Shown one piece after another: positions 44,646-53,163 of a DNA stretch of 64,000 nt. The DNA comes from Mycobacterium sp. 050128 (GTDB lineage: Bacteria > Actinomycetota > Actinomycetes > Mycobacteriales > Mycobacteriaceae), in NCBI RefSeq assembly GCF_036409155.1, contig NZ_JAZGLW010000001.1, positions 2,356,001 to 2,420,000 of the forward strand. The letters are read 5' to 3'. The position numbers and the translations under genes were made by a program. The notes below the pieces were generated by a model. The model was not told the DNA's origin and did not search any database. It saw only the letters and a program-made list of their open reading frames with translations. Numbering within the stretch: the first letter of the stretch is position 1; each line of letters begins with the position of its first letter.

Positions 44646-45821
44646 TCAGCGCGACGGCAGTCCCAGCACCCGCTGGGCGATGATGTTGCGCTGAATCTCC
44701 GACGTACCGCCCGCGATGGTGCCCGCATAACTGCTGATGTAGCGGGTGAACCAGCTGGCGGTAAACACGTTGGGCGCGTACGGGTTATACGGCGCCGAGA
44801 GCGCCGCGTCGCGCAATCCGTCGATGCCCGCTCCGTCCAGCGCATGCCTGAGTGCGTTTTGCTCGGCCTCGGAACCGAAGACCTTCAGCACGGACATGGC
44901 CGCCACGTCGACGTCGCCGCGGGCCGCCCGCCCCAGTGCTCGCGAGCCAAGTAGCCGCAGTGCGCAGTAGTCCATCGCGATGGTGGCGTAGTGGTCTGCG
45001 CTCACCGCGTCCGCCGGGCGGTAGTCCTCGAGAAGCTGCTCTAACCGGTTCGCGAAGGCCATCCACATCAAGGTGCGCTCATGACCGAGTGAGCCATTCG
45101 CGACCCGCCAGCCTTGATGGAGCGGTCCGACGAGGTTCTCCGCGGGTACCCGAACGTCGTTGAAGAAGACTTCGTTGAAGTCCAGATCGTCGCGGTCGTA
45201 GACCGACGGGAACGGACGACACACCAGCCCGGGTGTATCGGTGGGAATCAGCAGCGCGCTTATTCCCTTGTGCCTCGGGGCGTTTGGGTCGGTGCGAACG
45301 AAGGTCAGGATGACGTCGGCGTCATGAGCGCCAGAGGTCCAGACCTTCTGCCCGTTGACCACGAAGTGATCGCCGACCAACTCGGCCTTGGTCGACAGGC
45401 CAGCCAGGTCGGAGCCGGCCCCAGGTTCGCTCATACCCAGGGACGCGGTCAGGTCGGCGCGCAGAATCGGCACCGCCCAATGTTGCTTCTGCTCGTCGGT
45501 CCCGAAGGACAGCAGCGACGCCGCGATGATGCCGACGCCCTGGGGATTGAAGCAGTGATAGATCCGGCGCCGCGCCAGCTCCTCGCGGTGGACGAACTGT
45601 TGCAGAATATTCGCGTCGCGCCCGCCGAATTCGGGCGGATTTCCGGGCAACAGCCAACCGTGGTCGAACTGCAGCCGCTGCCAGCGGCGCGACCACTCAG
45701 GCACATGTGATGTCGACGACGGCCGCTGCGCGGCCTGTGCCGGCGTCGGCAGATGCTCGTCGAGGAACGCGACGAAATCCGCGCGGAAGGCTTCGACCTC
45801 GGCGTCGAAGGTGAGTTGCAT
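44646..45821 (-). CDS. acyl-CoA dehydrogenase, paralogue 2 of 3
   Basis: A 391-residue acyl-CoA dehydrogenase, closely similar to the genes at 18616 and 56429, with the shared start MQLTFD, SLGMSEPGAGSDLAGL, VNGQKVWTSGAHDADV and the ending IAGGTSEIQRNIIAQRVLGL. It oxidises an acyl-CoA. No small acyl-CoA dehydrogenase partner gene is next to it; a ferredoxin lies just upstream on the same strand, only 29 bp away. No GAGAAT box is found in front of this copy. Confidence 0.93.
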   Translation of the reverse strand: MQLTFDAEVEAFRADFVAFLDEHLPTPAQAAQRPSSTSHVPEWSRRWQRLQFDHGWLLPGNPPEFGGRDANILQQFVHREELARRRIYHCFNPQGVGIIAASLLSFGTDEQKQHWAVPILRADLTASLGMSEPGAGSDLAGLSTKAELVGDHFVVNGQKVWTSGAHDADVILTFVRTDPNAPRHKGISALLIPTDTPGLVCRPFPSVYDRDDLDFNEVFFNDVRVPAENLVGPLHQGWRVANGSLGHERTLMWMAFANRLEQLLEDYRPADAVSADHYATIAMDYCALRLLGSRALGRAARGDVDVAAMSVLKVFGSEAEQNALRHALDGAGIDGLRDAALSAPYNPYAPNVFTASWFTRYISSYAGTIAGGTSEIQRNIIAQRVLGLPSR

Positions 45822-45850
45822 GAACGGCTATCAGTCAGAGCCGGGAAAGC

Positions 45851-46147
45851 TCAACGGGTGAAGCCCCATTCGGCTTCATTCTCTTCGGTTTTGAGATGCT
45901 CGGCCGGATCGTCCGCCTCGGTGAGTGGCAGCGAGGCGGCGGGTGAGATGCGTTCACCGATCTCGGCGATGGCGTGCACCGGGCAGTCCATCAGCGCGCG
46001 CATGACCGCGTCGCGATCCGACTCCGGTACCGTGCCATCCCCGATAAGGGATGCATAACCCCAGTCGTCCAGCGAGAAATATCCGGGCGCGTATTTGGCG
46101 CAAACTCCGAAGCCGTCGCAAATGGTGCGGTCCAGGCGGATTTTCAT
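45851..46147 (-). CDS. ferredoxin with C-terminal extension
   Basis: A 98-residue ferredoxin of the P450 type: C-D-G-F-G-V-C near residues 10-16 and DCPVHAIAEIGER. Unlike the other four ferredoxins in the window it carries a tail of about 30 acidic and hydrophobic residues after the last cluster motif. The ATG overlaps the stop of the NuoF-like gene (ATGA), so the two proteins are coupled, which suggests electron transfer from the flavoprotein to this ferredoxin. Confidence 0.9.
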   Translation of the reverse strand: MKIRLDRTICDGFGVCAKYAPGYFSLDDWGYASLIGDGTVPESDRDAVMRALMDCPVHAIAEIGERISPAASLPLTEADDPAEHLKTEENEAEWGFTR

Positions 46148-47445
46148 GCTTGCCTCAAAGGTTGCGCCTCGTAGGGACGTTCGGCGCGGAATGCGCCGCC
46201 GGCGCAATCCGGACAGGTGTTGTCGAGATGCGCCGTCACTTCGGCCTGGAACTGATCGAGCAGGCTGGCGGCCACATTGGTGGCGGCATCGAGTGTGGCG
46301 CAGGCACCGCGCCCGCGCAGCAGCACCGACCAGCGACGCAACCGGTCGACGTCTTCCTTGGTTGCGGCGCCGTCGCGCAGCGCCCCGGTTGCGGCAGCCA
46401 TCGCCGCCGTCCCGTTGAAACAGGACCCGCATTGGCCGGCATTCTCGCGGTCGAAATAGGCCAGCACGGACGCCGCGACCGCGACGGGGCAATCATCGGT
46501 GATCACCGAGACGGCACCGCAGCCCAGGCCGCTGCCGAGGCGCCGCATCGTCTCGTGATCCAGCGTGGTCTCCAGCACCCTGCGGTTGAGCAGACCGGCG
46601 AAGTACCCACCCATCAGCGCCCCTCGCACGCTTTCAGGGGAAATCCCATGCAGTGCAAGCAGTTCGGTGAATGCCAGACCGTGGGGCAGTTCGTAGAGCA
46701 CCGGCGGCTTGCCGCCACCGGTGATCGTCGCCAAGAAGGTGCCGGTCGACAACGAGGTGCCCTGCGAGCGGAACGCCGCCGAACCGTTGCTCTGTAAGTA
46801 AGGCAGATTGGCCAGCGTCTCGACATTGCTGACCAACGTCGGCAGCTCATCGACGCCCGCTTCGAATGGGCGTGGCGGCTTGTCGGTCGGCTTGGCCGGC
46901 CCCCCGTTGATCACCCGAACCGCGGCGGTCTCCTCACCGGCCACGTATCCGGGCGCCACGGTAAACACGTGGACCACGACACCAAGGGTGTCGGAATCGA
47001 GCTCGCCGAGTGCGGTTTCGACGCTGTGCGCCGACTCCGGGTCGGACACATACACGTGGGCGCGGTCCGCGGCCACCACTGCCGCGGCCAACCGCAGTCC
47101 ATCCAGCACCAGATGCGGGCGGTTGCGCAGCAGCCAGCGGTCCTTGACCGAAGCCGGTTCTCCCTCTTCGCCATTCGCGATGACGACGGGCGCAGCGGCA
47201 ATCAGACGGCCGTTGTCGCGCACCGTGCGTAACTTGACCGCAAGCGGGAAGGCCGCGCCGCCGCGGCCGACGAGTCCGCTGGCCTCGACTTCGCCGAGCA
47301 ATGCCTCGGCGTCGGCCAGCCGACGGTAGCCGCCCAGCTGTCGATATGCAGCCAGGTCTTCTCGACCGGCTTGCGCGCTCAGCAGCCGCGGTGTGCACCC
47401 GGGAAGGGTGGCGGTGGTGATCGTCGTGGACTGGGTGGTGTTCAA
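46144..47445 (-). CDS. NuoF-like NADH-binding flavoprotein
   Basis: A 433-residue homologue of the NADH-dehydrogenase 51-kDa subunit. It shows the FMN/NADH region GLVGRGGAAFP and ANGEEGEPASVKDRWLL, and the [4Fe-4S] motif CGSCFNGT with a further downstream Cys, in the position expected for NuoF. Complex I subunits are not near it. Together with the overlapping ferredoxin it could form an NAD(P)H:ferredoxin oxidoreductase feeding the P450s and Rieske oxygenase. The start is TTG at 47445, without a strong ribosome site, so the exact start is uncertain. Confidence 0.87.
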   Translation of the reverse strand: MNTTQSTTITTATLPGCTPRLLSAQAGREDLAAYRQLGGYRRLADAEALLGEVEASGLVGRGGAAFPLAVKLRTVRDNGRLIAAAPVVIANGEEGEPASVKDRWLLRNRPHLVLDGLRLAAAVVAADRAHVYVSDPESAHSVETALGELDSDTLGVVVHVFTVAPGYVAGEETAAVRVINGGPAKPTDKPPRPFEAGVDELPTLVSNVETLANLPYLQSNGSAAFRSQGTSLSTGTFLATITGGGKPPVLYELPHGLAFTELLALHGISPESVRGALMGGYFAGLLNRRVLETTLDHETMRRLGSGLGCGAVSVITDDCPVAVAASVLAYFDRENAGQCGSCFNGTAAMAAATGALRDGAATKEDVDRLRRWSVLLRGRGACATLDAATNVAASLLDQFQAEVTAHLDNTCPDCAGGAFRAERPYEAQPLRQA

Positions 47446-47481
47446 AGCTGGCCTGCCATCGTCTTAGTTAGGCTTGCGCCC

Positions 47482-47955
47482 ATGCGAACTGCGGTGGTGC
47501 GTGTCAACGTCGACCCGGAAGGCGTGCTGACGCCGGCGCAATTACGTGACGGCATGGCAGCGCTCCTGGAACTCGCGGGTCACGCCGGCGCCGGCGTGGT
47601 CGAGAACGACCTCGCGTCCATGCCCGAGAGCCGCCGTGAAGTCGAATTGCTCATCGCGGCCGAAAACGGCGACATGGCCAAAGAATCCGCAATCGGGTTG
47701 TGCGCCAAAGTGTTCAGCAATACGCCCGTCCCGGGTGTGATCACCTTTGTCAGCCGCGGAACCGATGACGACGCGCACGGCGTGCTGTCGGGGTTCGGGC
47801 TCACCGGTGACATCGTGCGCACGCCCGGCGACGAGGGGTTCGACATCGTTTACGTGACGTTGCGCGAGGCGGACCTCGACCGTATTCCGGAAAGCCGGGT
47901 CCACACGGCGCTGGAAGCGTCGCTCAACTGCGAGGTCCACATTCGCACCGTGTGA
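47482..47955 (+). CDS. hypothetical protein
   Basis: A 157-residue protein beginning MRTAVVRVNVDPEGVLTPAQ, with an alternating strand/helix pattern, GVITFVSRGTDDDAHGVLSG in the middle and EASLNCEVHIRTV at the end. It has no signal or membrane segment and no motif that I recognise. Its start is 36 bp from the divergent NuoF-like gene, so the two may share a control region. Confidence 0.75.
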   Translation: MRTAVVRVNVDPEGVLTPAQLRDGMAALLELAGHAGAGVVENDLASMPESRREVELLIAAENGDMAKESAIGLCAKVFSNTPVPGVITFVSRGTDDDAHGVLSGFGLTGDIVRTPGDEGFDIVYVTLREADLDRIPESRVHTALEASLNCEVHIRTV

Positions 47956-47960
47956 CGCCA

Positions 47961-48827
47961 TTACGAGCCCAGGAATTCGAGAATCGGTGGCGCCGCCTGC
48001 ACCCAGGTGTCGAACATGTTGAAGTGCTTCACCCGGCCCGCCGCGCGGTCCTCGGAGGCACGCTCCCAGGCGTCCTCGGGCCAGGGCGGGTCGATGAGCT
48101 TGGATCCCTTGATCAGGCAGCTGACTTCCAGCGACGTCCGCTTGGGGTGATCCATGTCGTTCTCGCCGCCACGGATGATCAACGTAGGAACCTTTATTCG
48201 GTCGAACATTTCGTCCTCGACACCGGGAATCGTCTGCCCCGGCTTGGAAACGAACGCGTTGAGCCAGCGCAGCATCAGCTTGAGGAACTCGTCCTTATCG
48301 AAGTCGAGGAACCGCTGCTTATTGGCCGGGTTCTCCTCGATGCGCTCGCGCCATTCGGTTACCTTGATCACGCCGTCCATGCCGGTGCCGCGCACCGCGA
48401 GGATGCTGGGGATGATGTAGAAGGACCCGAGCACGAAGCTGCCGTAGATGCCGCCGACGATGTTCCAGACCACCAGCTTGGTGACCATCTCCGGGTAGAG
48501 CATCGTGGTCAGCATGGAATCCCTTGCACCACCGGATCCTCCGGCGAGGATGCAGCGCTCGAAGCCCAGTCCGGTCACCAGCTTGTGCAGGGTCTCGGCG
48601 CGCATGTGCGATTCGCTTTGCCCGTAGAACTGCACATCGGAGGCCCCGCAGTTGGGCCGGTCCCACAGCAGCACGCGGTAGCCGCCCGCGGCAAGTGCAT
48701 CAGCGAGTGGACGCAGACCTTCGATTTCCTTACTGAACCGCCCGCCGGGGGTCAGGGCAATGAGATCGCCTGAGTCACCGAGGATTTCGTAGACGACATT
48801 TCCCCCGTTGATCTCAATCGATGGCAC
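47961..48827 (-). CDS. alpha/beta hydrolase
   Basis: A 288-residue hydrolase. The nucleophile elbow is G-G-S-G-G (ILAGGSGGARDSM), and VLLWDRPNCGASD precedes it as in C-C bond hydrolases and haloalkane-type enzymes. The acid is likely the Asp of IIRGGENDMDHP, and the His near RVKHFNMFDTW is a candidate. The start is GTG at 48827 with GGGAGAATC before it. It forms one operon with the Rieske ferredoxin and the two amidohydrolase genes upstream. Confidence 0.87.
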   Translation of the reverse strand: MPSIEINGGNVVYEILGDSGDLIALTPGGRFSKEIEGLRPLADALAAGGYRVLLWDRPNCGASDVQFYGQSESHMRAETLHKLVTGLGFERCILAGGSGGARDSMLTTMLYPEMVTKLVVWNIVGGIYGSFVLGSFYIIPSILAVRGTGMDGVIKVTEWRERIEENPANKQRFLDFDKDEFLKLMLRWLNAFVSKPGQTIPGVEDEMFDRIKVPTLIIRGGENDMDHPKRTSLEVSCLIKGSKLIDPPWPEDAWERASEDRAAGRVKHFNMFDTWVQAAPPILEFLGS

Positions 48828-48843
48828 GCGATTCTCCCTGTAG

Positions 48844-49242
48844 TTAGGCTTGAACCAGAACGTCGTTGCCGACGACTCGCACCGGGTAGGTGCGAATACT
48901 CCACTCCGGCTTGACCGCGGTGGTGCCGGTCGCCAGCTCGAAACCCCATTGGTGCCAAGGGCAGTAGATGAATTCCAGGTCCCGCACCATCACGGCGTCG
49001 CCCGGCACGGATTCGTCGACGATCGTGCGTCCCCGGGCCCGTCCCGAGCACAGCGGACCGCCCTCGTGCGGGCAGTAATTCGCGATCGCGTAGAAGGTGC
49101 CGTTGACGTTGTAGACACCGACGCCGTGACGCCCGATCGGTACCAGCTTGTGCTTGCCCGGCGGAATCTCGTCTACGGTGGCGACGACATGCTCGCGGCC
49201 CTGGGCGAGACGTGGCTCGGGCCGTTTAGTTTCTTCTGACAA
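48844..49242 (-). CDS. Rieske [2Fe-2S] ferredoxin-like protein
   Basis: A 132-residue protein carrying a Rieske cluster motif: CPHEGGPL (C-x-H) and CPWHQWGF (C-x2-H). Rieske ferredoxins of this size deliver electrons to ring-hydroxylating oxygenases such as the one at 24048. The most likely start is TTG at 49242, immediately after the amidohydrolase stop (TGAATTG). The frame is open upstream but only as overlap with that gene, and no ATG or GTG is better placed. Confidence 0.82.
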   Translation of the reverse strand: MSEETKRPEPRLAQGREHVVATVDEIPPGKHKLVPIGRHGVGVYNVNGTFYAIANYCPHEGGPLCSGRARGRTIVDESVPGDAVMVRDLEFIYCPWHQWGFELATGTTAVKPEWSIRTYPVRVVGNDVLVQA

Positions 49243-49243
49243 T

Positions 49244-50389
49244 TCAGAGCACCCGGACCTGACCCTCGAGCACCGGAACGGTCTCCGGCAGGTGATAGGT
49301 CGCGATGCCGTTCTTGTACATGATCGCGTCGCGGGCGTGCTTGGGTAGGTGCTTGACCAACCAGCGCGGGTCATCGAACGTCCAGTGCGGGTAGTCCGAC
49401 GAGAACAGCAGGATCTTCTCGCACTCCATCCATTCCAGCGCGCGGGTCAGCTCGGTCTTGTCTTCCGGGTAGTCCAGCGGCTGGGTGGTGAACTTGATGT
49501 GGTCCTTGACGTACTCCGACGGCTTGCGCTTGATGTCCACCCACGACTTGCGCGCCTCGTAGATCGCGTCCATCCGCCACATCAGCGGCAGGATCCAGGT
49601 GAACGCGTGCTCGACGAAGACGATGCGCAGCGTCGGGAACCGGTCGAAGACGCCGTCGAAGATCAGGCTCATCACCTGGTTCGCGGCCAGCAGCGAGTAG
49701 GTCACCATGAAGTCGTGGTTGTAGCTGGGGAATCCGACCGGCGGGATCGGTAGCTCGTCGAACTGGCTGCGCGACAGGTGGCAGCTCACGGTGATGTCGT
49801 GCTTGGTAGCGGCTGCCCAGATCGGGTCGTACTTCGGGTGGCCCCACGACGGCCGCGGCTCGGCCTTGATCAGGACCTGCGCCATGAACGGGTGCCCGGC
49901 CCACTTCTCGATCTCGCGCGCGGACTCGTCGGGCTCCTCGATGGCGCAGCAAATCGAACCGCGCCACCGCTCGTGCCAGTTGTTGTGGCTGTCCAGCCAG
50001 TGATTGGCCTGCCAGTCGTTCAACGCGGCCGACATCGCGTGCTGTGCTTCGGGCAGCCGCGCCGGATAGGCGGCGGGTTCCAGGATCGCGATGTCGGAGC
50101 CGGCCTCCATGATCAGCTGGCGGAACGCCATGTCCGGGTCGCTGCAAGGGAATTCACCGTTGGGGGGGAAGGCGTCCACGCGCATCGCGTAGGAGTGCGC
50201 GTAGTCGGGGGCGTCGTAGTAAATCTGCTCACCCACGGTGCGGGTGAGGAAGTACTTGCTGCGCCAGGGCTCGGGGATGTACGGCACCAGCTCGCCGCGC
50301 TTGGGCGCCGGGTGAACATCCGAATCGACGCATCGGACGGCTATGCGCTCGGTAGCGGGAACCCGCTCCCGCGAATGTGTCAACGTCAT
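49244..50389 (-). CDS. amidohydrolase family (COG2159-like) protein
   Basis: A 381-residue metal-dependent hydrolase/decarboxylase. The metal and catalytic motifs are CVDSDVHPAP (D-x-H), CHLSRS, VFVEHAFTW and SSDYPHWTF, with the conserved Asp present. CCAGGAGACCCAG lies before the ATG. It follows a paralogue at 50430 that has lost the corresponding Asp, so the two genes could encode a mixed dimer or divergent paralogues. Confidence 0.89.
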   Translation of the reverse strand: MTLTHSRERVPATERIAVRCVDSDVHPAPKRGELVPYIPEPWRSKYFLTRTVGEQIYYDAPDYAHSYAMRVDAFPPNGEFPCSDPDMAFRQLIMEAGSDIAILEPAAYPARLPEAQHAMSAALNDWQANHWLDSHNNWHERWRGSICCAIEEPDESAREIEKWAGHPFMAQVLIKAEPRPSWGHPKYDPIWAAATKHDITVSCHLSRSQFDELPIPPVGFPSYNHDFMVTYSLLAANQVMSLIFDGVFDRFPTLRIVFVEHAFTWILPLMWRMDAIYEARKSWVDIKRKPSEYVKDHIKFTTQPLDYPEDKTELTRALEWMECEKILLFSSDYPHWTFDDPRWLVKHLPKHARDAIMYKNGIATYHLPETVPVLEGQVRVL

Positions 50390-50429
50390 CTGGGTCTCCT
50401 GGTTTTCTGCGGTCTGCCCGCTTCCGCTT

Positions 50430-51521
50430 CTACTGTGCGCCCACCCCGGCGGGGATGTCTATGCCGTAGAGCTGCGCGGCGTTTCGCCAGCACAGCTTGT
50501 CGCGCTGTTCGGCGGACAGCGCGCTGGGCAGCTTCTTGACGTCGCCGCATTGCCAGTGCGGGTAACTCGAGCCGAACATCACCATGTCGTCCTTGCCGGT
50601 GAAGCCGAACCATTCACCGGCGAACTCGGTGTCACCGGGACCGTCGACGCTGCCTTGCACGAAATAGATGTGGCCGGGCAGGTAATCACTGGGAATCCGC
50701 GGTGCCCACGGGGTCTGCTCGAGGTGGGGCCGGCCGAACGTGTCCATCCGCCAGATGAACGGCGTAATGAAGTCGGCGGCGCCGTCGCCCCACACGAACT
50801 TAAGGCCGTCGAAGCGCTCGAACACGCCCTCGGCGATCATGTTCATCAGGTGATACACGTAGTTCAGCGCCATGAAGCTGACGTACTGCTCGTAGGTGCG
50901 GGTGTTCCCGGATGGCGTCGGCGGAAAGGCGATGCCGGAACCGACCTCGATGTGTGCGGCAACGGGCAGGCCGGCGTCGACCGCAGCCTCCCACAGCGGC
51001 CAGAATTGCGGCTTGCCGTAGACCTCGCGGGATTGCAGGGGCACGCCGATCTGGACCACGCGCGAGTGCCCGCGCCATTTCTCGATCTCGCGCAGCGCGC
51101 CGGGGATGTCGTCGGGGTTGACCCGGATGGTGCCGCGAAACCGCTCGCCGTACTGGCTGTTCTCCAGCCAGTTGGTCACCATCATCTCGTTGTGCGCGGC
51201 GTGCAGCGCGCTGCCCAGGTGGCGGTCCGGCATGATGCCGCGCGCCATCGGGTGCAGGACCGCGATGTCGACGCCGCGCTTCGAAAATAGCTCGTTGCCA
51301 ACGAATTCTGGATCCGAACCGGGGTACTGACCGTCCGGGCCCTCGGCGCCGGGTACGTACTCGCCGCCCGGTGCGCCGTACCAGTCCATCTCATAGTCGG
51401 GGAACCCCCGGCTCTTGAACGGCTCACGCAGGGTCTTTCGCAGCGCTTTGTTGGACGGGAAGAAGATGTGCACGCTCGCGTCGATGAGCGGTGTGCTGGT
51501 TCCGTCAGCGTGTTCGATCAC
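50430..51521 (-). CDS. amidohydrolase family protein with Asp-to-Ser change
   Basis: A 363-residue paralogue of the neighbouring amidohydrolase. It retains DASVHIFFP (D-x-x-H) and AAHIEVGSG, but the SSDYPHW motif reads GSSYPHW, so the conserved catalytic/metal Asp is replaced by Ser, and the usual EHAF-type block reads GDGAADF. The protein may be inactive or use a different site. The start is the GTG at 51521, with GAAGGG eight bases upstream; a TTG at 51560 is possible. Two regulon-type box sequences lie upstream. Confidence 0.86.
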   Translation of the reverse strand: MIEHADGTSTPLIDASVHIFFPSNKALRKTLREPFKSRGFPDYEMDWYGAPGGEYVPGAEGPDGQYPGSDPEFVGNELFSKRGVDIAVLHPMARGIMPDRHLGSALHAAHNEMMVTNWLENSQYGERFRGTIRVNPDDIPGALREIEKWRGHSRVVQIGVPLQSREVYGKPQFWPLWEAAVDAGLPVAAHIEVGSGIAFPPTPSGNTRTYEQYVSFMALNYVYHLMNMIAEGVFERFDGLKFVWGDGAADFITPFIWRMDTFGRPHLEQTPWAPRIPSDYLPGHIYFVQGSVDGPGDTEFAGEWFGFTGKDDMVMFGSSYPHWQCGDVKKLPSALSAEQRDKLCWRNAAQLYGIDIPAGVGAQ

Positions 51522-51697
51522 GACAGCCACCCTTCGGTTCGGGTAGCCAAAGTGAGGCAAACCTGATCATAAGATAGATAATCTAACATTCTCATAGGCT
51601 GTCGATCAATGCATTTTCGGTAAGCGTCTCGGTTAACAATATGCCCTGGTAGTCGCGGGTATTGCCACCATCAGAGCAATCGTCGTTCTTCAATGCG

Positions 51698-51712
51698 GAT
51701 AATACCATTCTC
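51698..51712. promoter_or_regulatory. GAGAAT-N3-ATTCTC operator copy E
   Basis: GATAAT-ACC-ATTCTC matches at 11 of 12 arm positions. It lies in the 282-bp gap between the beta-hydroxyacid dehydrogenase gene and the amidohydrolase operon, 176 bp upstream of that operon, which is far for a simple repressor site. A second, differently spaced match (GATAAT-N5-ATTCTC) is at 51577-51593. The rest of the gap is AT-richer and holds no other recognisable structure. Confidence 0.6.
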
Positions 51713-51803
51713 GCCACCCGTTGGAAGTCGGATTCCGAGCCGGCACGATTGCCTCACCGCCGCCCGGCTCACTGCGCTGCCGTTACAGAGTTGGCAAACA
51801 GTG

Positions 51804-52712
51804 TCATGCCGTCCGGCCGTCGTCGAGGGCACCGACGGTGACGCCGGCGGCCTTCTCGAACGGTTTGATGACCGCCGTGAAATCCGAGTCGGCGCCCTGG
51901 TCGAGTGCGGCCGCTTCCCAGAGCCGGCCGATGGTCTCGGCGACGTCGACGGGCACGCCCAGTGCCTTCGCCTCGTCGAGATAGAGCCGTACGTCTTTGA
52001 CCATCAGGCCGGTAGCAAAGCCGTAGTCGAAGGTGCGCGGCAATACCGCACGCGGAAACTTGTCCCGACTGGCGCTCGTCGCGCCCGAGCCCGCATTGAG
52101 CACTTCCACCATGACGGCCGGGTCGAGACCGGCCTTGACGCCCATCACTACGACCTCTGATGTCGCGACCAACACGTTGGCCGCCAGGATGTTGTTGGCG
52201 AGCTTCATCGTCTGCGCCGACCCCGGCTTCTCCCCGATGTAGAACGGGCGGCCGATCGCCTCGAGGCTGGGCCGGATGACGTCGAATTCGCTGCGCGGGC
52301 CGGAAACCATCAGGGCGAGCGTCCCTTTTTCGGCGCCGCCGACACCGCCACTGACCGGGCTGTCCAGAGCGGCGATGCCCCGCCCGGCCAGCAGGTCATG
52401 GATCTGCACCGCGGTACGGCTGCCCACCGTCGACAGCTCGACATAGCGCTTGACCCTGGAGCCCGCGATCACACCCTCGGCTCCACTGGCGACCTCCAGC
52501 GACACCGCCGGCGACGGCAGGCTGGCGAGCACCGTTTCCGCACGGTCGGCGACGTCTTTCGCCGACGACGCGGCGCGGGCACCGAGTGAGACGATGCGGT
52601 CGAGTGTCGCGCTGCTCGTGTCGAAGGCGATGACGTCGTTGCCGTCGTCGATGAGTCGGTGTGCCATCGGAAAACCCATGTTGCCCAACCCGATAAAGCC
52701 GATTTCGGTCAC
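51804..52712 (-). CDS. beta-hydroxyacid dehydrogenase (HIBADH-like) 3
   Basis: A 302-residue member of the 3-hydroxyisobutyrate dehydrogenase family with IGFIGLGNMGFPMAHRL, the DSPVSGGVGGAEKGTL substrate block and the catalytic Lys of SAQTMKLANNIL. It is the third member of this family in the window and the one closest to the canonical form. The GTG start at 52712 is two bases from the preceding CMD-type gene stop, so the two genes form one operon and may act in the same step. Confidence 0.9.
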   Translation of the reverse strand: MTEIGFIGLGNMGFPMAHRLIDDGNDVIAFDTSSATLDRIVSLGARAASSAKDVADRAETVLASLPSPAVSLEVASGAEGVIAGSRVKRYVELSTVGSRTAVQIHDLLAGRGIAALDSPVSGGVGGAEKGTLALMVSGPRSEFDVIRPSLEAIGRPFYIGEKPGSAQTMKLANNILAANVLVATSEVVVMGVKAGLDPAVMVEVLNAGSGATSASRDKFPRAVLPRTFDYGFATGLMVKDVRLYLDEAKALGVPVDVAETIGRLWEAAALDQGADSDFTAVIKPFEKAAGVTVGALDDGRTA

Positions 52713-52714
52713 GC

Positions 52715-53095
52715 CTAGTCCTCGTCCAGCTCGGCGAACACTTCGCGCGCGATGCGGAAACTGTCGACCGCGGCCGGAACGCCCGCATAGATGGCCACCT
52801 GCAAGAAGATCTCGCAAATCTCTTCGCGTGTCACGCCGTTGGTCAGCGCACCCTTGATATGGGTTCGTAATTCGTTCGGCCGGTTGAGGATTGGGATCAT
52901 TGCCAGGTTGAGCATGCTGCGGGTCTTGCGGGGCAAGCCATCTCGGCCCCACACCTCGCCCCAGCAGTATTCGGTGACGAGATCTTGTAGCGGCTTGGAG
53001 AATTCGTCGGCGTCGGCGAGTGCCATGTTGACGTACGCTTCACCGAGCACCGCCGAGCGGATTTCCAGTCCGCGCTGGTAGGTTTCGCGATCCAA
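52715..53095 (-). CDS. carboxymuconolactone decarboxylase (CMD) family protein
   Basis: A 126-residue CMD-fold protein of the 4-carboxymuconolactone decarboxylase (PcaC) type: YVNMALADADEFSKPLQDLVTEYCWGEVW, the RKTRSMLNLAMIPIL block and the ending REEICEIFLQVAIYAGVPAAVDSF. No C-x-x-C pair is present. It could decarboxylate a lactone, but the substrate is unknown. The start is TTG at 53095 with AAGGAG six bases upstream; a longer frame reaching further has no support. It is followed by the HIBADH-like gene. Confidence 0.88.
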   Translation of the reverse strand: MDRETYQRGLEIRSAVLGEAYVNMALADADEFSKPLQDLVTEYCWGEVWGRDGLPRKTRSMLNLAMIPILNRPNELRTHIKGALTNGVTREEICEIFLQVAIYAGVPAAVDSFRIAREVFAELDED

Positions 53096-53142
53096 TGATC
53101 TCTCCTTCACCCTTGGCTCGATTCCTCGTCGCAACGATTATC

Positions 53143-53158
53143 TACACGTTAATGTATA
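53143..53158. promoter_or_regulatory. palindrome between CMD gene and TetR gene
   Basis: TACACGTT/AATGTATA pairs at six of eight positions. It lies between the divergent CMD gene (start 53095) and the TetR gene and would be the natural operator for that regulator. It overlaps the ATG at 53152, which argues that the TetR protein starts at the GTG at 53164. Confidence 0.4.
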
Positions 53159-53163
53159 TTTCC

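Noticed and set aside
48828..48838. GAGAAT near the hydrolase start at 48827
   Set aside because: It is the ribosome-binding sequence GGGAGAATC of that gene and has no second arm.
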